From positions 25,431 through 89,430 of the forward strand of contig JACOUB010000008.1 in NCBI GenBank assembly GCA_016178015.1: a stretch of DNA of 64,000 bases, in the 5' to 3' direction. Position numbers and translations under genes: made by a program. This document shows positions 46,124 through 55,432 of the stretch, piece by piece; the stretch's first letter is position 1, and the number at the start of each line of letters is the position of its first letter. The notes beneath the pieces are model-generated. The model made no database searches. It worked only from the letters and a program-made list of their open reading frames with translations, and had not been told where the DNA came from. This stretch comes from Methylocystis sp. (GTDB taxonomy: Bacteria > Pseudomonadota > Alphaproteobacteria > Rhizobiales > Beijerinckiaceae).

Positions 46124-47386
46124 ATGACCCGTTTGTGCACAGCCAGGGCGAAGTTTATTGACCTGTTCATTCGCTTCCAGCGCGATCGATCCGGCAGCTA
46201 TGTCATCATCACCGCGTTGCTCCTGCCGGTGCTCGTCGGTTTCGCCAGCCTCGCCGCCGAATCGGGCCTCTGGTTCTATGAGCATCAGACCATATTGAGC
46301 GCAGCCGATGCAGGCGCCGTGAGCGCCGCCACGGCGGGCGGCAATTTTTTTGCAGAGGCCAGCGGCGTCACTGCCTCGTACGGCTTTGCCGACGGCGTGA
46401 ACGGCGTTACCGTGACTGTGAACCAGCCGCCGCAATCTGGAAGTTTTAAGAGCGCGCCGGGCGCCGTCGAAGTTATCGTACAGCAGACACGACCCCGGCT
46501 TTTTTCCGTCCTCTACAGTTCGACTCCGGCCACCATTAAGGGGCGAGCGGTCGCTGTGCGAAGCAATGCAGGAACGGGCTGCGTGCTCGCGCTCAACCGC
46601 ACCGCCGGCGGAGCCATTTCTACGCAAGGCGCCGCCCAGGTCGTCCTTCAAGGCTGTAGCGTATATGATAACTCCGGCAGCGTCTCAGCGCTTTCGCTCA
46701 GTGGCTCAGCCACGATTTCGACCAGCTTCGTCGGGCTCGTCGGCGGCATTTCCGGGAACGGCGCCATTACGGCGACGAATGGGATCAGGACCGGCGTCGC
46801 GCCGGCGATCGATCCATACGCTGCCGTGGCGCCGCCGCCATTCTTCGGCTGCGATCAGCATAATTTCACCGCAAAGTCGATCGTGACGATCAATCCTGGG
46901 GTCTATTGCGGCGGCATTAGCCTCAACGCCGGCGCCAATTTGACGCTCAACCCCGGCGTCTATTATCTGGATAAAGGCAGCCTTTCGGTGGTTGGCGGGG
47001 GGACGATCTCCGGCGACGGGGTGACGCTGGTGTTCACCTCGAGCACCGGCGGCAATTGGGCCACTGCGAAGGTCGCCAGCAATGCGAACGTCAATTTGAC
47101 GGCGCCGACCACGGGTCCGACCGCCGGAATCGTCATCTTTGGCGACCGCAACATGCCCGTCGGCACGTCATTCCAGTTTAACGGCGGCGCTGCGCAATCC
47201 TTTGGCGGGGCGATTTATGCGCCGCAGGGGGCGCTCGATTTTGTCGGCGGCTCCAGCACGGGCGGCGGCTGCACCCAGCTCATCGGCGACACCATCTCGT
47301 TTTCGGGCAACTCGAGTCTGCAGGTCAACTGCAACGCTGCCGGAACCAAGGCGATCGGCTCGGCAACGGCGACGCTGGTCGAGTGA
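46124..47386 (+). CDS. TadG-like pilus/surface protein
   Basis: A 420-residue protein: an N-terminal prepilin/Tad-type anchor (RDRSGSYVIITALLLPVLVGF) followed by LWFYEHQTILSAADAGAVSAAT, the Tad_TadE/G signature, then a glycine/threonine/serine-rich extracellular part with repeated beta-strand motifs (NAGANLTLNPGVYYL, SGNSSLQVN) and a few cysteines. Such proteins are minor pilins or adhesins of Flp pili. No other tad genes are in the window. GAGGG precedes the ATG. It is on the opposite strand to rnr and topA, which flank it. Confidence 0.78.
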   Translation: MTRLCTARAKFIDLFIRFQRDRSGSYVIITALLLPVLVGFASLAAESGLWFYEHQTILSAADAGAVSAATAGGNFFAEASGVTASYGFADGVNGVTVTVNQPPQSGSFKSAPGAVEVIVQQTRPRLFSVLYSSTPATIKGRAVAVRSNAGTGCVLALNRTAGGAISTQGAAQVVLQGCSVYDNSGSVSALSLSGSATISTSFVGLVGGISGNGAITATNGIRTGVAPAIDPYAAVAPPPFFGCDQHNFTAKSIVTINPGVYCGGISLNAGANLTLNPGVYYLDKGSLSVVGGGTISGDGVTLVFTSSTGGNWATAKVASNANVNLTAPTTGPTAGIVIFGDRNMPVGTSFQFNGGAAQSFGGAIYAPQGALDFVGGSSTGGGCTQLIGDTISFSGNSSLQVNCNAAGTKAIGSATATLVE

Positions 47387-47434
47387 GCTGCGGAAGGGCC
47401 GACAGCCCTTGCGGATGATTCTCTGCAAGTGCGC

Positions 47435-47505
47435 CATTGCGAGCGAAGCGAAACAATCCAGTTTGCGCGCAAGGCTCTGGATTGCTTCGCCTTCGGCTCG
47501 CAATG
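47435..47505. repeat. Large hairpin repeat CATTGCGAGC...GCTCGCAATG
   Basis: CATTGCGAGC with GCGAAACAATCCAG on the left arm pairs with CTGGATTGCTTCGC and GCTCGCAATG on the right arm. It sits between the convergent TadG-like gene and topA. The left half also occurs alone at about 35070-35096. This GAGCGAAGC-type repeat is widespread in alphaproteobacteria. Confidence 0.75.
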
Positions 47506-47617
47506 ACGGCGGCTCGGCAAGCGGCGCTCCGACATCTTGCGCGCGAGCGAACCAGCGATTTGGCCCCGTGTTGTGGCGATGACAGTCCCAATTACGTCGA
47601 ACTTTCTTTTGCGGCTT

Positions 47618-50533
47618 TTAGCGCTTTTTCGAGTTTGTTTTCCGCGCCTTCTTTGTCGCGGCTTTCTTGCCGGGCGCCGCTTTCCTTGCCGGCTTCGAAT
47701 CCTTGAACGGAATCTCGTTGCTCCGGCCGATCGCCTGCTTGGCTTTGGCCGCCGCCTTGGCGAGCGCCTTCTTTGCCGCGGCTTTCGTCGGCGCCTTCTT
47801 GGCCGCCGCCTTCCTGGCCGGCGCCTTCTTTTTCACCGGCCCGCCCTTCGCCTCTATGAGGCGGATCGCCTCGTCGAGCGTCACCTCGTCCACTGACGCG
47901 CCTTTCGGCAAAGTGGCGTTGACCTTGCCGTGGCTCACGTAAGGGCCGTAGCGCCCCTCCCGCACGGCGACGACGCCGCCCTCGGGGTGCTCGCCCAGTG
48001 CGCGTCCGCCAGGCGCCGCCCCCTTCGCCTTGGCGGCGAGCAGGTCTACGGCCTGCGCAAGCGTCAAGCTCGCGGGATCGATTCCGCGCGCAATCGTCGC
48101 GTTGATCTTCCCCCAACTGACATAGGGACCGAAACGCCCGCTCTTGACCGTGACCGGGGCGCCTTGCGGATGCTCGCCGAGCGCGCGGCCGGGATCTGCG
48201 GGGCGGCCGAACCGCGCGCCGCCGCTCTCTTTTTGCACGATGAGATCGATGGCGCGGTTGCCGCCGATCGACAGGACGTCGTCGTCGCGGCCGAGATTGG
48301 CGTAGGTCTTGCCGTGCTGCACATAAGGGCCGTAGCGCCCGACGCCGGCGACGATCGGCTCCCCCGAGGCCGGATGACGCGCCACCTCGCGCGGCAATGC
48401 GAGCAAGGCGATCGCTTGCGCCAGCGTCAGTTCGTCAGGCTTGACGCTCTTTGGGAGGGAGGAGCGCTTGGGCTTTTCGCCCTCGCTCGCCTCGCCCTCC
48501 TGCACATAGGCGCCGAAGCGCCCATTGCGCAGCGTGATCTCGGCGCCCGTTTCGGGATCTTGACCCAAAACCTTGACGCCCGGCTGCTGGCCGTCGATCA
48601 CCTCGCCCGTCGGCGGCGACAGCGTGCGGGTAAACCGGCATTCGGGATAATTCGAGCAGCCGATGAACGCCCCGAATTTGCCGAGCTTCAGCGACAATTG
48701 CCCCGCCTTGCACGCCGGGCAGGCGCGTGGCTCAGAGCCATCGGCCTTGGCGGGAAAAATGTGCGGTCCGAGCAGGTCATTGAGACTGTCCAGAACCTGG
48801 CTGGTGCGCAGCTCCTTGGTGCCGTCCACGGCGCCAGAGAAATCCGTCCAGAAGTCGCGCAGCAGCGCTTTCCAGTCGATTTCGTTGTTCGAAACCTGAT
48901 CGAGCTTCTCCTCAAGATCGGCGGTGAAATCGAATTCCACATAGCGGGCGAAGAAGCTCTCGAGGAACGCCACCACGAGGCGGCCCTTGTCCTCGGGAAC
49001 GAGGCGCTTCTTGTCGAGCCGCACATAGTCGCGCTCGCGCAACACGGCGAGCGTCGAGGCGTAGGTGGACGGGCGGCCGATGCCGAGCTCCTCCATGCGC
49101 TTGACGAGGGTGGCTTCGGTGTAACGGGGCGGGGGTTCGGTGAAGTGCTGCGCCGCCTCGATCTTCTCGCGCGTCGCCGGCTCGCCGGCCTGCATCGGCG
49201 GCAGACGCCCGCCGTCTTCGTCCGCCTCGTCGTCGCGTCCTTCTTGGTAGAGTTCGAGGAAGCCGGAAAAGCGCACGACCTGGCCGCTGGCGCGCAGCTC
49301 CAAGGCGCGCGCCCCGGCCTTGGCGTCGATCTCGACGCTGGTGCGTTCGAACTCGGCCGACTCCATCTGGCTCGCGATGGCCCTCGTCCAGATGAGCTCA
49401 TAGAGCCGCGCTTGTTCGGGCTCCAGATGGCGCGCCACGGTCTTGGGCAGACGCGTGAGGTCCGTTGGCCTGATCGCCTCGTGCGCCTCCTGCGCATTCT
49501 TGGCCTTGGTCGCGTACTTGCGCGGCGCTTTGGGCACAAAACGGTCGCCGTACTTTTGGGCGATGACCCGGCGGGCGCTGGCGACCGCCTCGGGCGCGAC
49601 ATCGACGCCGTCGGTTCGCATGTAGGTGATGAGGCCCGCCGTCTCGCCGCCGATGTCGACGCCTTCATAGAGGCGCTGCGCGATGCGCATGGTCTGCGCC
49701 GGCGCGAGGCCGAGCTTGCGCGAGGCCTCTTGTTGCAGCGTCGAGGTGGTGAACGGCGCGTAGGGGTGACGCTTGACAGGCTTTGCTTCCACCGAGCGGA
49801 TCGTGAACGACGCGTTCTCCAGCGCGCGCTTAAAATCCTCGGCTTCTTTGTCCGAGCCGACGTCGAGACGTGCGATCTTCTCGCCATCAGCCCCGACCAA
49901 GCGCGCGCTGAAAGGTTCGCCGCCTTTGGTCTTCAGATGCGCGATAATCGACCAATACTCGCGCGAGACGAATTTCTCGATCTCCAATTCGCGGTCGCAG
50001 ACGAGACGCAGGGCGACCGATTGCACCCGGCCGGCCGAGCGCGCGCCCGGCAGCTTGCGCCACAGCACCGGCGACAGGGTGAAGCCGACCAGATAATCGA
50101 GCGCTCGTCGCGCGAGATAAGCGTCGACCAGCGCCTGGTCGATTTCGCGCGGATGCGCCATCGCTTCGCGCACCGCGTCCTTGGTGACGGCGTTGAACGC
50201 CACCCGCTGGATGCGCTTGCCGGCGAGCACGCGTTTTTTCTTCAATATGTCGAGCAGATGCCAGGAAATGGCCTCGCCCTCGCGGTCCGGGTCGGTCGCC
50301 AAGATGACCCTTTCGGCGCCTTTGACCGCCTCGGCGATGGCTGAGACGCGCTTCGCCGACTTGGCGTCGGTCTCCCAGATCATCGCGAAATCGCTATCGG
50401 GATCGACGGAGCCGTCTTTCGGCGACAGGTCGCGGACATGGCCGTAACAGGCGATGACGTTGAAGCCGCGGCCGAGATATTTGTTGATCGTCTGGGCCTT
50501 GGCCGCCGACTCGACGATAACGACGTCAGTCAT
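47618..50533 (-). CDS. topA: DNA topoisomerase I
   Basis: A 971-residue type IA topoisomerase relaxing negative supercoils. TOPRIM domain at the start (VVIVESAAKAQTI, DPDREGE), active-site Tyr in LITYMRTDG, one zinc finger (CPACKAGQ...GCSNYPEC) and C-terminal repeats with GRYGPYV/GRFGPYV units. The final ~100 residues are lysine/alanine-rich, as in other Rhizobiales TopA. ATG at 50533 is preferred over an adjacent TTG. The usual dprA upstream is missing; a PIN gene lies there. Confidence 0.96.
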   Translation of the reverse strand: MTDVVIVESAAKAQTINKYLGRGFNVIACYGHVRDLSPKDGSVDPDSDFAMIWETDAKSAKRVSAIAEAVKGAERVILATDPDREGEAISWHLLDILKKKRVLAGKRIQRVAFNAVTKDAVREAMAHPREIDQALVDAYLARRALDYLVGFTLSPVLWRKLPGARSAGRVQSVALRLVCDRELEIEKFVSREYWSIIAHLKTKGGEPFSARLVGADGEKIARLDVGSDKEAEDFKRALENASFTIRSVEAKPVKRHPYAPFTTSTLQQEASRKLGLAPAQTMRIAQRLYEGVDIGGETAGLITYMRTDGVDVAPEAVASARRVIAQKYGDRFVPKAPRKYATKAKNAQEAHEAIRPTDLTRLPKTVARHLEPEQARLYELIWTRAIASQMESAEFERTSVEIDAKAGARALELRASGQVVRFSGFLELYQEGRDDEADEDGGRLPPMQAGEPATREKIEAAQHFTEPPPRYTEATLVKRMEELGIGRPSTYASTLAVLRERDYVRLDKKRLVPEDKGRLVVAFLESFFARYVEFDFTADLEEKLDQVSNNEIDWKALLRDFWTDFSGAVDGTKELRTSQVLDSLNDLLGPHIFPAKADGSEPRACPACKAGQLSLKLGKFGAFIGCSNYPECRFTRTLSPPTGEVIDGQQPGVKVLGQDPETGAEITLRNGRFGAYVQEGEASEGEKPKRSSLPKSVKPDELTLAQAIALLALPREVARHPASGEPIVAGVGRYGPYVQHGKTYANLGRDDDVLSIGGNRAIDLIVQKESGGARFGRPADPGRALGEHPQGAPVTVKSGRFGPYVSWGKINATIARGIDPASLTLAQAVDLLAAKAKGAAPGGRALGEHPEGGVVAVREGRYGPYVSHGKVNATLPKGASVDEVTLDEAIRLIEAKGGPVKKKAPARKAAAKKAPTKAAAKKALAKAAAKAKQAIGRSNEIPFKDSKPARKAAPGKKAATKKARKTNSKKR

Positions 50534-50806
50534 CAAATGTTTCCTTGCAAACTCCCCTGATGGGGTCCTTGTTGGCGGAGCTCTGTTCTCCCCTCACAAA
50601 TCTTCAGCGAAAGCTTTGGGAGCCCCTTCGCGCGCGAGGATGGGCAAAAGGCGCCTCGCCTGTCAAACGGCGGGCGGACCGCCCCAGCGGTCTTGGCCCG
50701 TTTTTCCGCCACATGCAGGGAGCGGACCGCGAGCTTCGCAGCGCGGCGCAGGCGCTCGGCGCGCCGCTGCTCGGCATGTGATACGCTCGTTCCGTTGCGC
50801 GCGCTG

Positions 50807-51241
50807 TTACAAATCCCGCGTATCCACGACTTCGACCCCATGACTGGCGCGAAAGCGCGCGTCATTGGTCAGAAAGACGGTGGAATTCGTTTCGATCGCC
50901 GCCAGAAAGTGAAGCGCGTCCACGAGCTTCAACCCCTTGTAGGCGCCAAGCCGGGCCGCGCGCTTCAGGCTGTCGTCATCGACTGAGACGAGTTCGAACA
51001 TTCGCAATTCGTAAAAGGTCTCGAGATACTCTCGTTCCAGCGCGGGACTGTCCAATTTGTAGGCGCCGTGGAGACATTCGGCGACGCCGATCTCGCTGGC
51101 GACGAGCGGAATATTCGCGTGGACGGCATGTTCGATGACGCGGGCGATGGCTTTTTGAAGCGCGTCCGCACGTTCGAAAAAATAGATGATCGCATTCGCG
51201 TCGAAATAGATTTTCGACGCGTGACGTATTCGTTCATTCAT
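50807..51241 (-). CDS. PIN-domain toxin (VapC-like)
   Basis: A 144-residue PIN protein with acidic residues in FDANAIIYFFE, GVAECLHG, LVDALHF and TNDARF, all four metal positions intact. Expected to be an RNA-cleaving toxin. It overlaps its antitoxin gene by 8 bases. The 270-base gap to topA has no gene. Confidence 0.82.
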   Translation of the reverse strand: MNERIRHASKIYFDANAIIYFFERADALQKAIARVIEHAVHANIPLVASEIGVAECLHGAYKLDSPALEREYLETFYELRMFELVSVDDDSLKRAARLGAYKGLKLVDALHFLAAIETNSTVFLTNDARFRASHGVEVVDTRDL

Positions 51242-51512
51242 TGCCGCGGAATTCGCGGCTGCGTTGTTCGAGCGCTTCGACAGATTGTTCGCCGATTAGC
51301 CGAACCCCGACGCCGCCTTTCGCCAACATGGCGTCGAGACGCCGTTGCGCATGATCGCCGTTCTGCGCGCGGATGGTCTCGAGCAAGTGGCGCTTCAAGG
51401 TCTCCTCGACGAGAAAGGAGCGGGAGCGGCGCGTCTTCCTGGCGGCGTCGTCCAGGAGTTTGCGTGTTTTCTCCGAGAGCCGAATGGAGGTCGGGGGCGC
51501 CGCCGACGGCAT
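51234..51512 (-). CDS. Ribbon-helix-helix antitoxin (CopG-like)
   Basis: A 92-residue protein with TSIRLSEKTRKLLDDAARKTRRSRSFLVEE, the strand-helix-helix DNA-binding pattern of CopG/MetJ antitoxins, and a C-terminal toxin-binding part. ATG at 51512 has GGAG 7 bases upstream; a start at 51527 lacks one. It forms a VapBC-like operon with the overlapping PIN gene. Confidence 0.78.
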   Translation of the reverse strand: MPSAAPPTSIRLSEKTRKLLDDAARKTRRSRSFLVEETLKRHLLETIRAQNGDHAQRRLDAMLAKGGVGVRLIGEQSVEALEQRSREFRGNE

Positions 51513-51738
51513 AGCCAGTCTCCACATTTTGCTGTTAGTTGGATGTAGTCGATAATAGTCGCGAGGGGTGGAGAGTCAAGCAGTCCCTGCCATCACGATT
51601 GCGCTTGGCGTCCCGCCGCTATATATGAGCGTCATCCCCAGCATTGGATGAAATCTCAAGGTTTTAAGCCTTGGCCGGGCGGCGGCGCCGGGCTTTTCGC
51701 TCATGCCTGTGGACGCAACAAAAAAAGGAGAAACATCG

Positions 51739-52452
51739 ATGAGCAACGCTCCGCTCATGCCCAAGGCGACTGCCGTCTGGCTCGTCGAGAACACGTCGCT
51801 CACCTTCGATCAGATCGCTGATTTCTGCAAACTGCATCCGCTCGAGGTCAAAGGCATCGCCGACGGCGAGGTGGCGGCCGGCATCAGGGGCCATGATCCG
51901 ATCACCTCGGGCCAGTTGACGCGCGAGGAGATCGCCCGCGGCGAGGCGGACGCCGCCTGCCGACTGACGCTCTCTGTCTCCAAGGTCAAGGTTCCCGAGG
52001 TCAAGCGGCAGCGCGGGCCGCGCTACACGCCGCTGTCGCGCCGCCAAGATCGTCCCAACGCCATCTTGTGGCTTGTGCGCAACCATCCGGAATTGAAGGA
52101 CGCGCAGATCATGCGTCTCGCCGGCACCACCAAGACGACGTTGAAGGCCATCCGGGAGCGCACCCATTGGAACTGGGCGGGGTTGACGCCCATGGACCCG
52201 GTCTCCCTGGGGCTGTGTTCGCAGATCGATCTCGATTTCGAGGTCAACCGGGCGGCCAAGGATCGTCCCGCCGCGCCGGAGGAGCACGGCCAGATGCTGG
52301 TCCCGGCCCAAGTCACGACGAGCGCGCGGCCCGAGCCCGTGACCACCGAAGACGTGTTTGGCAAGAGCGCCCCCGCTCCTGCCGTGGAAGAGGAGCATTT
52401 CGACGCCGATCGGGTGTTTAGAAAGCTCAAGGACATCGATCGCGGCGATTAA
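51739..52452 (+). CDS. trcR: Cell-cycle transcriptional regulator TrcR (DUF1013)
   Basis: A 237-residue DUF1013 protein: MPKATAVWLVENTSLTFDQIADFC (HTH-like), CKLHPLEVKGIADGEV, RGPRYTPLSRRQDRPNAILWL and WNWAGLTPMDPVSLGLCSQIDLD. The family is confined to alphaproteobacteria and is described as a DNA-binding regulator of the cell cycle. AAAGGAG lies just before the ATG. A short inverted repeat CAAGG-N7-CCTTG (51657-51673) lies in the leader. Confidence 0.9.
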   Translation: MSNAPLMPKATAVWLVENTSLTFDQIADFCKLHPLEVKGIADGEVAAGIRGHDPITSGQLTREEIARGEADAACRLTLSVSKVKVPEVKRQRGPRYTPLSRRQDRPNAILWLVRNHPELKDAQIMRLAGTTKTTLKAIRERTHWNWAGLTPMDPVSLGLCSQIDLDFEVNRAAKDRPAAPEEHGQMLVPAQVTTSARPEPVTTEDVFGKSAPAPAVEEEHFDADRVFRKLKDIDRGD

Positions 52453-52475
52453 TTTTCCGGCGGGCGCGCGACAGC

Positions 52476-52621
52476 ATTTTTTAGCGCAAACGGTTGTCCG
52501 CTTCGCTCAAAAAATTAGTTAAAGACGCGCGACGCCAGCGGCCGTCGTCGACGGCCGTTGACGTCCTCAATCTCGCATCATGATCTTCGAGCAGTGACGC
52601 ACGTTTCAAAAAAAGATCATG
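52476..52621. repeat. Two inverted repeats downstream of trcR
   Basis: ATTTTTTAGCG (52476-52486) pairs imperfectly with CGCTCAAAAAAT (52504-52515), enclosing AAACGGTTGTCCG; CATGATCTT (52579-52587) pairs perfectly with AAGATCATG (52613-52621). The first has T and A runs on both sides and could end transcription in both directions. No gene lies in 52453-52719. Confidence 0.5.
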
Positions 52622-52719
52622 CGGCGGAACAACCAGCGGGCGCAACCGCGAGCGCGTGAGACGATTTCGCTCCACGTCGCGTTTGCTCAAAGTGGCGGCG
52701 CGGCCGGAGCTGGCGCCGT

Positions 52720-52887
52720 TTATTTGAAATACATCCCGAGGATGCCCCCGAGCAGCCCCCCGATGACGACGGCGGCGATGGCGGCAGGGAAGCCGAGAGC
52801 GCTAGCGCCGAGCACTCCGCCGAGGACGGCGCCAGCGCCGCCGAGCATATAGACGTTGTTGGTCAGTTCCGGTTCGAACTCAGCCAT
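52720..52887 (-). CDS. 55-residue glycine-rich membrane protein
   Basis: ATG at 52887, preceded by AGAGGAG 6-9 bases upstream, reads MAEFEPELTNNVYMLGGAG, then GAVLGGVLGASALGFP and two hydrophobic glycine-zipper segments (IAAVVIGGLLGGILGMYF), ending TAA at 52720. A charged N-terminus plus GxxxG-rich helices suggests an inner-membrane oligomerising peptide. Function unknown; it is divergent from the ABC exporter gene. The frame, ribosome site and amphipathic pattern make it convincing. Confidence 0.65.
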   Translation of the reverse strand: MAEFEPELTNNVYMLGGAGAVLGGVLGASALGFPAAIAAVVIGGLLGGILGMYFK

Positions 52888-53115
52888 GGTCGAAACTCCT
52901 CTTTTGTTTTGTTTGCCGAACCTTCCGGCCTTATTCGTTTACTTGGCGATGCGCGGAGGGTTCTTGTCCCCGTGGGGGCCGTCGTTGCGGCGAATGCAAG
53001 GTTAACACAACCTCGCGGTCTGTCTACCTAGGGCCGCTTTTTGGCATACGCAAAAAGTTTGTTCGCAGATCCGGCGAAGCCTCAGGCGTCGGCTCCGCGC
53101 CGTCGCCGCGCGATC

Positions 53116-53205
53116 CGTCGGGCCAAGTCTTCGTCGGGCCAAGTCTTCGTCGGGCCAAATCCTGGCGCCTAGTGTCCTGGCGCCTAGTGTCCTGGCGCCT
53201 AGTCG
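53116..53205. repeat. Two adjoining tandem repeats (16 bp x3 and 15 bp x3)
   Basis: CGTCGGGCCAAGTCTT occurs at 53116 and 53132 with a degenerate third copy at 53148. CCTGGCGCCTAGTGT occurs at 53161, 53176 and (changed at its end) 53191. They lie just upstream of the ABC exporter start. Units of 16 and 15 bp would change spacing by slippage. Confidence 0.9.
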
Positions 53206-53237
53206 CGTTCGGCTTCGCTTGGCGCTATACACCCGGC

Positions 53238-55067
53238 ATGACTGCAAACATGACCGCCGAGACCCGCGGACAGGCAACGCGCGCTCTGGCGCCTCTCCAG
53301 CCGCTTCTTCCCTATGCCCTGCGTTACAAAGGACGGATCGCCCTTGCCTTTGTCGCGCTAAGCGTCGCGTCGCTGGCGACGCTCGCGGCGCCGCTCGCCG
53401 TGCGCGGCATGATCGATCACGGCTTCTCGTCGGAAAGCTCGGGCGCGATCAATTCCTATTTCGGCGCGATGATCGCCGTCGTGGCGACGCTCGCGTTGGC
53501 TTCGGGGGCGCGCTACTACCTCGTCATGACGCTCGGCGAACGCGTCGTCACGGATCTGCGCACCGACGTCTTCCGTCACCTCGCTAGCCTCGACGCGGCG
53601 TTCTACGACACGGCCAAGATCGGGGAGCTGGTCTCGCGTCTCTCCGCCGACACGACGCAAATGAAGGCGGCGTTCGGCTCGTCCGCCTCGGTGGCGCTTC
53701 GCAATCTTTTCCTGTTTGTCGGCGCCATCGTCATGATGGTGGCGACGAGCCCCAAACTCTCGGGGCTGGTGCTGGTGGCCATTCCGATCATCGTGCTGCC
53801 GCTCATCGCCTCCGGCCGCGTCGTGCGCAAGCGGTCTCGCCACGCGCAGGATACGCTGGCGGGGGCGAACGCCTACGCCACCGAGAATTTGGCCGCCGTG
53901 CGCACCATGCAGGCCTGTGGCGCGCAACAGTCGACCATCGGGCGTTTTTCGCGCGCCGCGGAGGGCGCCTATGAGGCCGCGCTGGCCGCCACGAAGACGC
54001 GCGCCATCGTCACCACCATCGGCATCTTCTTGGCTTTTGCCAGCGTCGTCGCGGTGTTGTGGCTCGGCGCGACCGACGTGCTTGCCGGGCGCATCAGCTC
54101 GGGCCTGTTGTCGCAATTCGTGCTCTACGCGGTGCTCGGCGCGAGTTCGCTGGGCGAGCTCTCGCAAGTGTGGAGCGAGGTTCAGGCGGCGGCGGGCGCC
54201 GCCGGACGCATCGGCGAAATTCTCGCCATTAGGCCGAAGATCGTCGCGCCGGCAAGGCCGGTGGCGTTGCCGCGCCCGCCGCGGGGGCGCATCGTCTTCG
54301 ACAATGTCAGTTTTTCTTATCCCAGCGGCCGTGACGGCGCAGCGATCGACCGGCTGAACCTAACGGTCGAGCCGGGCGAGCGCGTCGCCATCGTCGGTCC
54401 CTCGGGCGCCGGCAAATCAACGCTGTTCCAGCTGCTGCTGCGTTTCTACGATGTGAGCAGTGGATCGATCCGGCTCGACGACATCGACGTGCGCGATCTC
54501 GATCCGGCGGCTTTGCGCGCGACGATCGCCCTCGTGCCGCAAGAGCCGGCGGCGTTCGGCGCGTCGGTTGCGGAAAATATCGCCTATGGCCGGGACGGCG
54601 CCTCGCACGATGCAATCGTCAGAGCCGCCGAGCGCGCCCAGGCGACCGGCTTCATCGCCGCTCTGCCGGGAGGCTACGACACGCGGCTCGGCGAGCGCGG
54701 CGTGACGCTGTCGGGCGGCGAGCGTCAGCGCCTCGCCATCGCGCGGGCGATCCTCGCGGATGCGCCGGTGCTGCTGCTCGACGAGGCGACCTCGGCGCTC
54801 GACGCCGAAAACGAGGCGCTGGTGCAAGAAGCGCTGCGTGGCGTCATGGCCGGCCGCACAACGCTCGTCATCGCCCATCGCCTCGCCACCGTGCTGGAGG
54901 CGGACCGCATTCTGGTCATGGACGGCGGCCGCATCGTCGAGGAAGGCACCCACGCGAGCCTCATCGGCGAGGGCGGGCTTTACGCGCGCCTGGCGCGGCT
55001 GCAATTCGACGCCGGCCGGGCGGCGCTCGCCGCGCACGACGCCCACGACGCGACTGCGGCGGAGTGA
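53238..55067 (+). CDS. ABC exporter, fused membrane and ATPase domains (MsbA-like)
   Basis: A 609-residue half-transporter. Six membrane helices in residues ~25-320, then the nucleotide-binding domain with Walker A GPSGAGKST, signature TLSGGERQRLA, Walker B VLLLDEAT and H-loop IAHRLATV. Homodimers flip lipids or export hydrophobic compounds; the substrate is not evident. ATG at 53238 (alternative 53250) follows the tandem repeats; longer in-frame starts read into them. The gene ends at a family B repeat. Confidence 0.9.
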   Translation: MTANMTAETRGQATRALAPLQPLLPYALRYKGRIALAFVALSVASLATLAAPLAVRGMIDHGFSSESSGAINSYFGAMIAVVATLALASGARYYLVMTLGERVVTDLRTDVFRHLASLDAAFYDTAKIGELVSRLSADTTQMKAAFGSSASVALRNLFLFVGAIVMMVATSPKLSGLVLVAIPIIVLPLIASGRVVRKRSRHAQDTLAGANAYATENLAAVRTMQACGAQQSTIGRFSRAAEGAYEAALAATKTRAIVTTIGIFLAFASVVAVLWLGATDVLAGRISSGLLSQFVLYAVLGASSLGELSQVWSEVQAAAGAAGRIGEILAIRPKIVAPARPVALPRPPRGRIVFDNVSFSYPSGRDGAAIDRLNLTVEPGERVAIVGPSGAGKSTLFQLLLRFYDVSSGSIRLDDIDVRDLDPAALRATIALVPQEPAAFGASVAENIAYGRDGASHDAIVRAAERAQATGFIAALPGGYDTRLGERGVTLSGGERQRLAIARAILADAPVLLLDEATSALDAENEALVQEALRGVMAGRTTLVIAHRLATVLEADRILVMDGGRIVEEGTHASLIGEGGLYARLARLQFDAGRAALAAHDAHDATAAE

Positions 55068-55094
55068 GGGCGCCGACTCGAATGGGCGTTACCT

Positions 55095-55246
55095 CCTTCT
55101 CCCGCTTGCGGGAGAAGGTGGCGCGCGAATGCGCGACGGATGAGGGCGGGCGGCGCGCCAGATTCGCTGCATTCGGAAAACGGCAAGCGCCCTCATCCGA
55201 CCCTCGCTGACGCGAGGGCTGCCTTCTCCCGTTTCACGGGAGAAGG
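55095..55246. repeat. Family B inverted repeat pair
   Basis: CCTTCTCCCGC-TT-GCGGGAGAAGG (55095-55118) with GGATGAGGGCG is mirrored by GCGCCCTCATCC, a CCCTCGC/GCGAGGG hairpin, and CCTTCTCCCG-TTTCA-CGGGAGAAGG ending at 55246. It follows the exporter gene. Confidence 0.85.
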
Positions 55247-55349
55247 AATGCGCGCCGAGCCAAATTGATTGATTTCTTATGAGCGGACGCGTCGCGATGT
55301 CGAGCAACGCGTATCATGTCCCCGTAATTCGTAATTGCTGCGGCCTCTT

Positions 55350-55399
55350 GACTTGCGCAATTTGCGCGACTTGCGCTTTTCGCGCAAGTCACGTATATT
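55350..55399 (+). promoter_or_regulatory. Promoter and operator of the Phd-like gene
   Basis: GACTTGCG occurs at 55350-55357 and 55368-55375, and the second copy forms an inverted repeat with CGCAAGTC (55383-55390). A -35-like TTGCGC (55371-55376) lies inside it, 17 bases before the -10 TATATT (55394-55399). A regulator on this site would block the polymerase, as Phd antitoxins do. Confidence 0.55.
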
Positions 55400-55432
55400 G
55401 GCATTTCAGAGGTCCACGAATTGGATACAGAT

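Noticed and set aside
46124..47386. Complete tad pilus locus
   Set aside because: Only one TadG-like gene is present; no tadA, cpaB, cpaC or prepilin peptidase in the window.
47930..50344. 804-codon plus-strand open frame opposite topA
   Set aside because: Antisense shadow of topA with low-complexity Arg/Ala/Leu composition and no ribosome site.
53116..53205. CRISPR array
   Set aside because: Units are directly adjacent 15-16-bp tandem copies without spacers, and no cas genes are present.
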